Shown piece after piece: positions 43,194 to 53,521 of a stretch of 64,000 nt of DNA. The stretch is from Macropodus opercularis (Eukaryota > Chordata > Actinopteri > Anabantiformes > Osphronemidae), in contig CM061106.1 in assembly GCA_030770545.1 (NCBI GenBank), positions 13,806,001 through 13,870,000 of the forward strand, given 5' to 3'. Under the pieces are notes generated by a model, which ran no database searches, was not told where the DNA came from, and saw only the letters and a list, made by a program, of their open reading frames with translations. The first letter of the stretch is position 1; each line of letters opens with the position of its first letter. A program made the translations under genes and the position numbers.

Positions 43194-43707
43194 CTAAATC
43201 TCGATCTGGCTACACATAGGCATGGTCATAACTGAACCAGTGGTGGCCTGTCTGGTTCTTTTCGCAATCGGGCTGAAGTGTCGGCCGTCCTCTCCTGTGT
43301 CTGCAGTGGAACCTGCTCCTCCTGCAGCTCCGTGCTCTTCTTCTGTGGTTGAATCAGGAGCAGGGTGTGAGGTGAACGGGCCTTGAAGTTGCTGTAGTTG
43401 TAGTGGTGGTAATAACAAACTTTGAAGCTGTTGTGGTTGCAGCAATGGTAATAGTTGTAGGGCAGGTGGACTTTGAAGCTGTTGTTGTTGCAGTGGTTGC
43501 AGCTTTTCTCAACTTTTGTTCGTCTTCTTTCAGTTTGTCACCCAAAATGTTAATCTGATTAATCTTTAATGAACCACCCTCTGGGAACCCATATTGTTTT
43601 GTCCACACAGAAAGACAACTGATACTATCGTCTCCATATTTCTTCCTCATGATATCCACACTGGGACCCTGTGGCTCCAAACCAACTTTACCATCACTGC
43701 TCCCCAT
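43194..43707 (-). pseudogene. Endogenous retrovirus gag fragment, copy 1
   Basis: Minus-strand open frame from ATG at 43705-43707. It starts Met-Gly-Ser-Ser, which fits a myristoylated matrix start, and is followed by a Thr/Ala- and Gln-rich repeat-like stretch; the frame shifts near 43400. A basic PIAKRTR-type segment in the second frame resembles the region before capsid in gag of some retroviruses. The later genes (capsid onward, pol, env) are not found on this side. The same start occurs at 51692 and 52654. It is an old, broken copy with no coding capacity for a full protein. The gag identification rests on position relative to the LTR and primer site of copy 3. Confidence 0.55.
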
Positions 43708-44267
43708 AAAGCAGCACTACGCGTAGTTGTACAGTCACAGATGTCTCTGTGAAAGTTCGATGCCAAATTAACGTGTTCACTGAGTAACACTCATATCAGT
43801 GTCATATTATTTTATTTCTCTCTGCTTCATGTTTTGGCTTTGCCCTTTGACCCTTAGAGTCAAAATGAGCAAAGCAGAGAAATGTGGACACAGACTGTTT
43901 AACTAAATATTTAAAGTGAAGTCAGATCAACGACTATGAGTCTGATGTGTCAGGATAGAAAACAATATGAGCTGTTGGACAAATCTTTATCACACTTGAA
44001 ATCTTTTTTTTTTTTTCGTTCATCACATTAAGAACATTTCTGACTGAGGTTGTTATGCTTCATGGAAGAAAAGGTTCAATGCATGCAAACATTTGGTCCA
44101 ATGAGCCTTGAATGTTCCTGCTTTGCTGCCTGTTAGAGGCCAAATCCTTTCATGTAACAACCTTCACGTCATTTCTATGTGTTCACACTAACATCTCTGT
44201 CTGTTCTGGCCTCTCAAACTTTACACCTACTGTGGCCCAGAGATAAACAGTGTTTAGAGGGAAAGCT
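43248..44267. repeat. Segmental duplication, block 1
   Basis: About 1.02 kb, nearly identical to 51293-52340. It covers the gag fragment, part of its leader and ~450 bp of other sequence (ATGTTTTGGCTTTGCCCTTT onward). The copies differ by small indels and by the number of leader repeats (one here, three there). It lies directly upstream of the V-set exon. Confidence 0.85.
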
Positions 44268-44410
44268 GTAGATTCTATTTGTTCTGATTCTTTAGCTTAC
44301 GTTGTTGATACTTGTTACAGGGAAGAGTCACTGAATCATCCTGAGAAATAAGATTTGAAAACACATCATGGACACGTGAACCTGAGGTTCTCTGTGTTTC
44401 TGCTCCACAG

Positions 44411-45201
44411 CAACATTAGTAGTGATCGTGACCCAGACCTACTATCAGGCAGAGCAGAACCTCAACATCACACTGGACTGAACCTTCACAACCAAACCTG
44501 ACACGTCCATCACCTCAGTCTACGTCTACTGTGACCTGGTAACTGGTCTCTATGAAGGTGTTGAGGCCTCAGAATCTCAGGATCAACAGTTTTCAGGACG
44601 AGTCCAGTTTGACAAAGACGTCCTCAGAGAAGGACGAACCAGACTCCAACTGTCCAGACTCAGGACTGATGACTCTGGACGGTATGAGTGTAGCATCAGA
44701 ACATCTGATGGTTGGAACGTTGGCAGATGTCGACTCAACGTCACTGGTGAGTTGGTTTAATTTTACTGTAGCTGCTGAGCATCTGAAATACAGACGAATT
44801 TAGCAGCTGTTCATTAATGTAGTGAGTTGGTCCAAACATCACTGAGTTAAAGCTCAGATCATCCACATTTAGATTCTATACATTAAACATCAACAGGGAT
44901 TTTAATGTGTTTTCCAGCAGCTGCTGATCAGCCTGAAACTCAGAGACCAGATGTGAGACGACAACCAGAGGATCCACAACAAGGAACCAGACTCTACAGT
45001 GGACTGATACTGATGCTGATGCTGATGCTGATACTGGGCCTGGTAGCAGTAGTTACAGCAGCTCTGCTGACTGTCTATCGCTGCTTTGGGAGAGAGAGAC
45101 GATGGACCAGGACTCAGTTTAAAGGGATCCTCATTGAAGCTTCATTCACTGGATCGAGACCATTTAAAGCTTCATCAACCAGTTTGAGTCTTCACCTCTG
45201 A
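44411..45201 (+). pseudogene. V-set immunoglobulin receptor, probably inactive
   Basis: Two exons in matching phase 1: a V-set domain (44411-44746, VTQTYYQAEQNLNI ... RLQLSRLRTDDSGRYECSIR) and a combined stalk, membrane and tail exon (44918-45201; QPETQRPDVRRQPEDPQ, then membrane segment LILMLMLMLILGLVAVVTAA and a basic tail with no ITIM). Splice signals are good (CACTG|GTGAG, TTTTCCAG). A TGA at 44479-44481 lies inside the V domain, at a position where fish relatives have Trp as I remember them, so a full receptor cannot be made. No signal-peptide exon was found; a retroviral fragment sits immediately upstream. It resembles the CD276/butyrophilin-like V-set proteins of fish without a sure orthologue. 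Confidence 0.65.
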
Positions 45202-48200
45202 GCTTCATGGACCAACAGCCTCTGAGTTGAGGCTACTCATCATATTTATTCTTCTCCTTCCTGACTCAGATGTGTTTCGTGTTCTTCAGTTAGTGACCAC
45301 TGGTTTGACTTTGTGGAGGAAAATGTGATCTTCATCTTTACTGTGTCCATTATTTTAAGTGATGTCTCTTATTAGACAGATGTTAAATGTGAGCTCTTAT
45401 CACTTTATTAAATGTTCGACCTCATGTTCTGTACAAATGTATGTATATGTTCAATATTAATGTCCTTAAGCTTCATGTGTTGAATGTAGGATTTGTAATA
45501 ACTGACGTGACTCTAATGTTGGTTGTGTTGATGTTGTGTAGCTGGTGTCTGTGAGCTTTAAACGTTGGCTCCGTGTGCGAACCTCGTCTTGTCATGATGA
45601 GACTCTGTAGCTTCAACTACTGCAGCTCACTGACAAACCTTGATGACAAACTCTGGAGCGTTTCCTCCACCTGTACATGTCATCTTTTTGCACCTTTGCA
45701 CCACCTATGCTTTGTAATCCCTGGGAGCTGCTGTAATAATTAGAAATAATTAAGAAGGGATTGCAGAGTGGTAGGGACCACCAAATGTATCCTCCAGTTA
45801 GGTTTCACTTCACACCTGCAATGAATGGGCTCGTAATGAGTGCAAAGGACTGAGGGTAGTGAGTAGGTGAGAGCTCCCAACCACCGTGAATTATTCTCCA
45901 ACCATTACAGGGACGCTAGTGTGAGACCTTGTGATGAAATGCTCTTTATTTCTGAATGTGCGTCACCTCAGTAAAGCTCTGTAGCAATGACAATCTGTAT
46001 TTGTGTTTGACATTCATGTCTTTTATTATTACCTCGGGGGTCTCAAACTTAAATGACCTGGTTTTTGGGGACAACCTGGGCTGATCAGTTTTCTCTAAAA
46101 TCGAGTGAAAGAATCGTGTAAAAAAGTGAGTCGGAGTAGGTTAAACTTAGTAGGACACCTATGAACACAACACCCCTGGGTTACGACTGGTCATTAAAAT
46201 TAGAAGCTGAGCTCCACTAAAACTAAGAAGAAACTAAAGCAACAAGTCAAATGTGACTCCAGTAAAGTAAACTTAGGAAACGTCTGCCAGCAGAGACACT
46301 GCAGGTCAGTGAGTGGTTCTGATTCACTGTCATTGTCCTACTCAGTGATCTTCCACCACATGGTAACGCTCTAGTCCAGAACGTGTGGATTCTGTTCCAG
46401 AGGACGCAGCAGAAACCTCAGTCTCTCTCTGTGGTCTGGCTGATCCGGGTTTGACTCTAATACACAGCTGTAGTCTAGTCTAATGCAGAAGGTCTCATCC
46501 CGGCTGGCACCGATACTGACGACACAACTGTTTCACCATGTGAATGACAGCTTGGCTGCAGGTGGAATGTTGACAGCGTAGGTGTTGTTTCTGTCTGTTG
46601 GCTTTAGCTGGAAGCTGTCAAAACATGATTGTTTCTTCCATGGAACACACAACAGCTTCTCTGCTCATCTTCCAGTTTATCTAAAAATCTCTGCGGGTCA
46701 CAATGACTCCATGCCGTTCAGATTCTGGTAAAGGAAGATTAGAGTCAGTTTAAGTAACATAAAGCAGTTGGTGTTTAACCAGTGAAGCTTTTAATAATAC
46801 GAAGAAATGATCTCAGGAATCCTGTCCTTGTGTTTTCATTCAGATCCATGAGAAACACATTCAAGTTTCTTACATTGGCAGCATGATTGGTCGCAGCGTT
46901 GTTGCGATATCTTCCGTTAGTTTTACTATCCAAGTCAACAGGACGTTTATTTGACATTTTGACATGTGACTAGTCAACATACACGTCTAGATATGTGAAG
47001 CCTGACTATGGATGTTGAACTTAGTACAGCTTGAAGCATGTGTTGGGACTCGTTTCAGTTTGGTCCATGTTCGGTCTCTAGTGAGGATTTCTGATAATGA
47101 AGAATGTGGCACTAACATGACCTGTAGTGACTCTGTAGAAAACACTGCACTGCTCCACTGAACATGGCACAAACGCAGGTGTTTAAGGAGTCGCTCCTCA
47201 CACTGACAGAAGGTGCATTTCTTCAGAAAATCACACAAGTTGATGTCACCAGTGTCAACAGTTATGAGCCATAGGAACTTGTTTTCAACTTCAAAGGGCC
47301 CAAACATTATGACACTGAAACCTACTGTGTACATAAGTAACACACACAGTGTCCCGTTTGATGGTGGGGAAACTGTGACCTTCGAAGGCCCCGCGAGGGT
47401 TAAACATGTAGGACACAATAAATTGACAGGTAACAGAAAATAACATCCTAGAAAGTCAACAAATGTGGTTGTTTGTCTTTTTAAAGAGAATATTCAGGGT
47501 GATGGTGACTATGTACAAGCAGTGTGTAGTTGATCCCTGTGTGCTGATCGATCATTTTCAAACTATTCACTTTGTTATGCAAACAGTTGAACTATTCAGC
47601 TTCTGGTCCACTTTTGTGTAGCGTTCATTTTGATGTTTTTTACCTGCTGCACTGACTCTAAACCAGAAGGATTTCACAATAATAATACGAAACATCAGTT
47701 TACCTGGAGGGTAGACGGTAGTTTCTTAAGACAAAAGATAAAATACTGTGAGATCTTGAACCAACTTGACATCATTTACCTCACCCACCTATCAACACAT
47801 GTAGGTGAGGCTTTCTCAAGAAATTGATGTTTACATGAAATAACGTGAGATCTGGACTCAACTTATATAATAACAGACTTGCTGGAATTACGTGGAAGCT
47901 GCAGGAGGAGTGTAGTTGAGGTTGGGCCTCGTTAGGTTTTCCTGCTTTGCTGTTACTGCACCTGAGGCGGCACAGTCTTACATTGGCAGTTTGATTGGTC
48001 GCAGCGTTGTTGTCCTATAACTATGTACATCTCAGTTATGTGCATGAATGAAGGGTGGAAAGGTTCATATTGGAAGCATTTAGTATTTTTTGTCCACTGT
48101 ACAATGACTAATATTTTAGATTATATTCGTTTAGACGTTTGCAGTTGAACATTTTCATGCTTGAATTATTATTCATGAAAAATCTCAACCGACTCTTTTC

Positions 48201-49330
48201 TGTGTTTGCACTGAACAACTTCATTGTATTTGTACGTGTTCATCGCTGTGTCTGATTCTGCTCTTCATCAAACATCAGAGACAGACACAGTTCCACTATT
48301 TTCAGTCTCTTCTGCTTTCAGAGAAGCCAATTTAACTAATAAATAGCCATTATCAAAAGTTGATTTATTTATTATTACTTTTTTTAGCATCTCTATTGTT
48401 TGGTTGTTGTTTTAATTCTTGTGTCCATCCAGGTAATGAAAACTTAAAAATACTTTTGATTTAGCTTCCACCTGCAGTCCAAGCAGCTGGGGTTAATAAA
48501 AAATTTCCATAGGTGTGTGTGTGTGTGTCTTTAACTGTCACTGTGTTAGTTACTCTCATACGTTGACTTTACATTTACACCAGGTTCGTTACTGAGTTGC
48601 GACCCAAAAGATTGAGATTCCGTCCCACACCTCTGAGCAAATGGACCAATCAGCTCAGTAGGAAAGCAGACGCTCCTTCTCAGATGCCAAACGAAGGAAA
48701 AGCCTTCGATAGTGAAACCACAGCGATCAACAGAGGTGAACTCTGGCTGTGCTAAAGTCCAAGCAGTGAACATTAAGGGTTTCAAGTCAGAACCAACCCA
48801 TGAAAGCGGTAGAATGACCAGTCAACACATCAGATACTGAGGCTGAGCAGTAGTTCAGTGTGAAACACACCAGTCAGCCTCAGCATTAAAGCCTTTCGCC
48901 GCTTAGCTGCGCTGGCTCTGACCTTGTTTCCCAGGTTGCGTGTGCATCCATCTTTGTTGATCCTGCCGTTCCTCCTTCCTAACCCTGACACTGGGAACTG
49001 GAAGGTTCTGGTTTAGCTGTTTTAAGTTTAACAACCGACTGTTCACCTGCTGATGTAAGAGCAGATCATCAAGTTATCGGGTCTGAGGTGGATGGAGCTG
49101 CAATGGAGACAATATGGTTTGAACTGAAAAGAGCCCAAACTGCAGGAACTACTGGGAAACCTGAAGCTCTGTTCTGGATCCACAGCCTCTGGGACACATG
49201 TGCATTCTTTGTGGCTGTGCTTCGCCTGAACATGTCTGTTGAGTTTCCAGTTGCCACGATTGGCTTTTGTCTGTGTCTTACTGTAGTTGCCAGGTGACTC
49301 AACTGTCAGGAAGTAGTCAGAGCCTCTCGG
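45202..49330. other. No recognised gene; minor repeats
   Basis: Contains copy 2 of the ~140-bp repeat (45781-45921) and a 36-bp word (CTTACATTGGCAGCATGATT...) at 46869-46903 that recurs at 47977-48012. A minus-strand frame (46987-47418) has one C2H2-like motif CTFCQCEERLLKHLRLCH but no supporting exons. I see no confident gene. Confidence 0.4.
45781..45921 (+). repeat. Dispersed ~140-bp repeat, copy 2
   Basis: Partner of 41583-41725 in the same orientation, on the far side of the V-set pseudogene and gag fragment. Confidence 0.55.
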
Positions 49331-49407
49331 TATATAAGTGAGAGGATGAACGCTGAGGTTACTCAGTCTTCCAGCAACTGCTAGAATCACTGTTCAGCGG
49401 AGTTCAG
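49331..49407 (+). promoter_or_regulatory. S100 gene TATA box and untranslated first exon
   Basis: TATATAAG at 49331-49338 predicts transcription from about 49362. A short exon ending AGTTCAG|GTGAGG (49407) would then splice to the coding exon beginning at 49551 after CTTTTCCTTCCAG. This matches the usual S100 layout: non-coding exon 1, then two coding exons. Confidence 0.7.
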
Positions 49408-49571
49408 GTGAGGTTTCATCCAAACACTTTGGTTTCAGAGCTTTGCATGACTGAGAACAGCTGAAGAAGAAAGCGGCTCATCATTGCTTAGACTTTTCAG
49501 GGTTTGGTTCTTCTGAGCCACTTTAATGTCTTTTTAACTTTTCCTTCCAGATTTTGACCACAGGACTGAAA

Positions 49572-50116
49572 ATGAGCTGCGACGGACTGAAGTATGTGAT
49601 TGGCATCGTCTGCATTATTCACCATCATGGTTCAAAGAATAAAGGCCTGCATCGCCTGAGCAAAAGTGAGCTGAAGGCGCTTCTGGTGAAGGAGTTCCCC
49701 CTCCTGATCAAGGTAAGTTTGCTTTCTGAAAACCATGTGTCCAGTGAAGCTGCTTCTGGTTTGTAGGAACAGACTTCAGCCCTGCTGTAATGTATGACAG
49801 CAGTGACTCTTTTCAGTCCTGACTTCATAATAAAGTAAACATGATAAATCTGGGAATTGAGCTAAGGAGGGATGAAGGAAGTAAAACCATCCACGGTGAA
49901 AGCTTGTCAAACGTAGCTTCGGCTGGAAACTCACCGTGCTGTGTTGTTGCTGTGATTTAGGAGACCACCAATCCTGAGGTGAAAAAAGTTCTGGATGACC
50001 TGGACGGTGACAAGGACGGACAGGTGGACATCCCGGAGTGTTTCGCCACACTCGGTTCCCTGGCTATTTGCCTTGATGAGGAGACTAAAAAGGCCCATTG
50101 CCCATATAAATGTTAA
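49572..50116 (+). CDS. S100-family EF-hand calcium-binding protein
   Basis: A complete small gene. Coding exons 49572-49712 (47 codons, donor ATCAAG|GTAAGT) and 49961-50116 (51 codons plus TAA, acceptor GTGATTTAG), phase 0, giving 98 residues, the normal S100 size. The first half holds the S100-type EF-hand (GSKNKGLHRLSKSELKALL, residues ~25-43), the second a canonical EF-hand loop DGDKDGQVDIPE (~62-73) with all acidic ligands present. S100 proteins are cytosolic or secreted dimers that bind targets on calcium binding. The start is the second ATG of the frame (AAAATGAGCTGC), which fits family N-termini; the upstream in-frame Met (49554) would add six residues. The tail is Cys/Lys-rich (AHCPYKC). 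Exact paralogue not assignable. Confidence 0.9.
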
Positions 50117-50162
50117 TAAGGATGCAAACGTAAAGGATTAATACCATGTGATCAGAAGATCC

Positions 50163-50168
50163 AATAAA
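50163..50168 (+). terminator. S100 polyadenylation signal
   Basis: AATAAA about 47 bp after the S100 stop codon, followed by a GT-rich stretch (ATGATGTGTTTTCC). Confidence 0.75.
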
Positions 50169-51292
50169 GAAAAATCCTCAATGATGTGTTTTCCTTTTGT
50201 TCAAAGAAAATTCTCGGAATAAAGAATCTATCTCGTTCATAAATGTCGTATGTGGGTTTAAATTAAACTGTTCAGTTAGGTTTTATTCTAGAGGAGTGTG
50301 TTTGTTTATGACTCAGAGCGGCTTCAACAACCTGCCTGAAAGACGGAGTCATGGGAACAAATGCGAAGCGAGCAAACGCTGAGCGACTTAAACGTTTCCC
50401 CCACATCATCAAGTCTGAGCTCAGAGACGCTGAATGTGACAGAACCAGATCAAACTGGCCTCACAGCTCATCACAAGGATGTGTAAAAGAGGCTTTAATA
50501 CAGGACGGAGCCTTCGCTGCCACAGACCTCAGCTCTTCAACGTCCCGTCTGCAGGTGAAGCAGCCTCTGCTCTGAAAGGAGCCTGGACTCCGTCAGTGAG
50601 TCCGAGGTCGTGTTACTTTTATCACTGCAACATATTAACCCAGCGAAATATTGAAGATGGACGCTGTTCTGCTAAAAACATCGAAACGCTTTTATCATGG
50701 AGATGCTGGATAAGGACCCCCATAGTATATAAGTGAGGGGAGCAGAGCAGAGGCTACGCTCCCTCCTGCTTACAGGCTGTGGTTTGGTTACTCATTTAAA
50801 GCTAAAGGTCCCTGGGTCTTGTCTGGTTCGAGGAGGTTCCAGTTCCGTGCAGGTTCAGTTGACGTCCAGTGTGTGGGTGTAAGATTAAATCCTGTGTGCG
50901 GTACTTAAACAGAGCTACAACCAGATTGTAGCCGACCCTTACACCCGCTGCAGTGGGCGTCATCACAGACCTCGGTTTCTGGTGACGCGTGGTCACATCT
51001 GTTTAGTCTTTAATTCAGGTCATCAGGTTCATCTTGAAGCTCCGCTGACTGCTCTGGGCCTTCTGAGGCTGCAGAGGGCCGCACACCCTGAGCCCGGTTC
51101 TGCTGGGTCTGCTTCCCTCCAGTGCATTTGAGAGCACACACGGTCTCTCTACTGCAGCACGGTACAGGTCATTGGCCCCATCAGTCCATGTTGGTGCAAC
51201 ACTGCGGATGTAGGAATCTGGTAGATGCTCGTTAAGTTTGTACATGTCCCCTGGGTTGACTTTGAACGTCAGCAGCCGTCGGATTCTTTTGT
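50169..51292. other. No recognised gene
   Basis: A second TATATAAGTGAGGGGA at 50728-50743 resembles the S100 promoter but has no S100 exons behind it. A minus-strand frame (51015-51245) is unrecognised; it might be further retroviral sequence, as it abuts the gag-bearing block. Confidence 0.35.
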
Positions 51293-51389
51293 CTGTCTGG
51301 TTCTTTTCGCAATCGGGCTGAAGTGTCGGCCGTCCTCACCTGTGTCTGCAGTGGAACCTGCAGCTCCGTGCTCTTCTTCTGTGGTTGAA

Positions 51390-51692
51390 TCAGGAGCAGG
51401 GTGTGAGGTGAACAGGCCTTGAAGTTGCTGTAGTTATAGTGGTGGTAATAACGAACTTTGAAGCTGTTGTTGTTGCGGTGGTTGCAGCTTTTCTCAACTT
51501 TTGTTCGTCTTCTTTCAGTTTGTCACCCAAAATGTCAATTTGATTAATTTTTAATGAACCACCCTCTGGGAACCCATATTGTTTTGTCCACACAGAAAGA
51601 CAACTGATACTATCGTCTCCATATTTCTTCCTCATGATATCCACACTGGGACCCTGTGGCTCCAAACCAGCTTTACCATCACTGCTCCCCAT
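51390..51692 (-). pseudogene. Endogenous retrovirus gag fragment, copy 2
   Basis: Same Met-Gly start as copies 1 and 3, 100 codons, with part of the Thr/Ala-rich stretch deleted relative to copy 1. It is truncated at the left by the block boundary. Its leader (to 51888) carries three copies of a 44-bp repeat. Defective. Confidence 0.55.
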
Positions 51693-51755
51693 AAAGCAGC
51701 ACTACGCGTAGTTGTACAGTCACAGACGTCTCTGTGAAAGTTCGATGCCAAATTA

Positions 51756-51888
51756 TAGTGTTCACTGACTAACACTCATATCAGTGTCATATTATATTAT
51801 AGTGTTCACTGACTAACACTCATATCAGTGTCATATTATATTATAGTGTTCACTGACTAACACTCATATCAGTGTCATATTATATTAT
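51756..51888 (-). repeat. Leader tandem repeat, 44-bp unit, three copies
   Basis: TAGTGTTCACTGACTAACAC starts at 51756, 51800 and 51844, a 44-bp period. Each unit contains the short inverted repeat AGTGTT/AACACT. It lies in the retroviral leader, just upstream (minus strand) of the gag start. Confidence 0.9.
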
Positions 51889-52282
51889 TTCTCTCTGCTT
51901 CACGTTTTGGCTTTGCCCTTTGACCCTTAGAGTCAAAATGAGCAAAGCAGAGAAATGTGGACACAGACTGTTTAACTAAATATTTAAAGTGAAGTCAGAT
52001 CAACGACTATGAGTCTGATGTGTCAGGATAGAAAACAATATGAGCTGTTGGACAAATCTTTATCACACTTTAAATCTTTTTTTTTGTGTCACATTAAGAA
52101 CATTTCTGACTGAGGTTGTTACGCTTCATGGAAGAAAAGGTTCAATGCATGTAGAAAACATTTGGTCCAATGAGCCTTGAATGTTCCTGCTTTGCTGCCT
52201 GTTAGAGGCCAAATCCTTTCATGTAACAACCTTCACGTCATTTCTATGTGTTCACACTAACATCTCTGTCTGTTCTGGCCCC

Positions 52283-52654
52283 TCAATCAAACTTTACACC
52301 TACTGTGGCCAAAAAATAAACAGTGTTTAGAGGGAAAGCTAGAGATGTAGTGGTGATAATAACAAACTTTGAAGCTGTTGTGGTTGCAGCAATGGTAATA
52401 GTTGTAGGGCAGGTGGACTTTGAAGCTGTTGTTGTTGCGGTGGTTGCAGCTTTTCTCAACTTTTGTTCGTCTTCTTTCAGTTTGTCACCCAAAATGTCAA
52501 TTTGATTAATTTTTAATGACCCACCCTCTGGGAACCCATATTGTTTTGTCCACACAGAAAGACAACTGATACTATTGTCTCCATATTTCTTCCTCATGAT
52601 ATCCACACTGGGACCCTGTGGCTCCAAACCAGCTTTACCATCACTGCTCCCCAT
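52283..52654 (-). pseudogene. Endogenous retrovirus gag fragment, copy 3
   Basis: A 123-codon minus-strand frame with the same Met-Gly start. It is the only copy still joined to a proper 5' end: leader repeats (52711-52856), primer-binding site (53062-53079) and LTR (53083-53521). Past about 52345 it is cut by block 2, so the frame ends in unrelated sequence. No protease, polymerase or envelope sequence follows. Defective. Confidence 0.6.
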
Positions 52655-52710
52655 AAAGCAGCACTACGCGTAGTTGTACAGTCACAGACGTCTCTGTGAA
52701 AGTTCGATGC

Positions 52711-52856
52711 CATATTATAGTGTTCACTGACTAACACTCACATCAGTGTCATATTATAGTGTTCACTGACTAACACTCATATCAGTGCCATATTATAGTG
52801 TTCACTGACTAACACTCATATCAGTGTCATATTATAGTGTTCACTGACTAACACTT
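52711..52856 (-). repeat. Leader tandem repeat, 39-bp unit, four copies
   Basis: TAGTGTTCACTGACTAACAC starts at 52718, 52757, 52796 and 52835, a 39-bp period. It is the same unit as at 51756 but without the extra ATTAT, so the array has expanded independently in the two copies. Confidence 0.9.
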
Positions 52857-53061
52857 TCCCCAGGACATATGAGAAGCAAATATGTCAACGACTCACCAGG
52901 TTTCCCGTTTAAGTAATTTTGAGTTCGTAGGATCCGTCTGATGGACATCAGAGGTGATGCCTTAGTTCCTTCGTCTCACTCTGTTTTTGTAGAGGAGGTT
53001 GAGGCTGAGCTGCGCTCAGGGCGACGTCTTCCACCGTCAGCGACCCCTCTGACACCAGCGG

Positions 53062-53079
53062 ATCCCACTTCTGACACCA
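53062..53079 (-). other. Retroviral primer-binding site
   Basis: Minus strand TGGTGTCAGAAGTGGGAT, starting four bases after the LTR end (...CCACA, AATT spacer included). Position and the TGGTG... start are typical of a tRNA primer-binding site. I do not assign the tRNA. Confidence 0.6.
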
Positions 53080-53082
53080 AAT

Positions 53083-53521
53083 TGTGGAGGCAAAAACCTG
53101 TTAGGAACCTGGTGAATGAATCAAAAACCAATCAAAGTTGTCTTTCTGTTGTCTTTAATTCTTGCAAGAAGAGAAGTACACAGAGTCAGTGCAAAACTGT
53201 CCTGCCTGAGTGTAGATCTGAAGTCATCTACTCTGTTCCTACCTAAATACCTCCTTTGTTGCGAGTGAGTAAAGATGTATCTTCTCATTAGCTCAGTCTC
53301 AAACAAAAACAGTCCACAAGGGACTTATCAGCCCACAACTCAGGGTCAGTCACTGCCTTGAACCAGGAGGAAAGTGTAACAGAAACAAAGTACATCAAAG
53401 TTCTTCTGCCATGGTCTCATGGCCATGGCCCATGCTGTAAAACAATTTTAACTAAACAGTATCTCCCCAGCTCCCTTTCCCATGGGAAAGAGAAGGCTCA
53501 TTGTTCTAAAATATTTCAACA
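53083..53521 (-). repeat. Endogenous retrovirus 5' LTR (439 bp)
   Basis: On the minus strand it begins TGTTGAAATATTTTAG and ends TTTTGCCTCCACA, i.e. TG...CA, and is followed at once by the primer-binding site. A polyadenylation-type ATTAAA lies near 53157. No second LTR was found, so the provirus has lost its 3' half. Confidence 0.65.

Larger units (their letters stand above)
51293..52340. repeat. Segmental duplication, block 2
   Basis: Second copy of the block at 43248-44267, in the same orientation, 8 kb away. The V-set exon that follows block 1 is absent here; instead, block 2 runs straight into gag copy 3. Confidence 0.85.

Noticed and set aside
46987..47418. A zinc-finger protein gene on the minus strand
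   Set aside because: It has only one CxxC...HxxxH-like motif and no supporting exons or linkers; chance or a transposon remnant is as likely.
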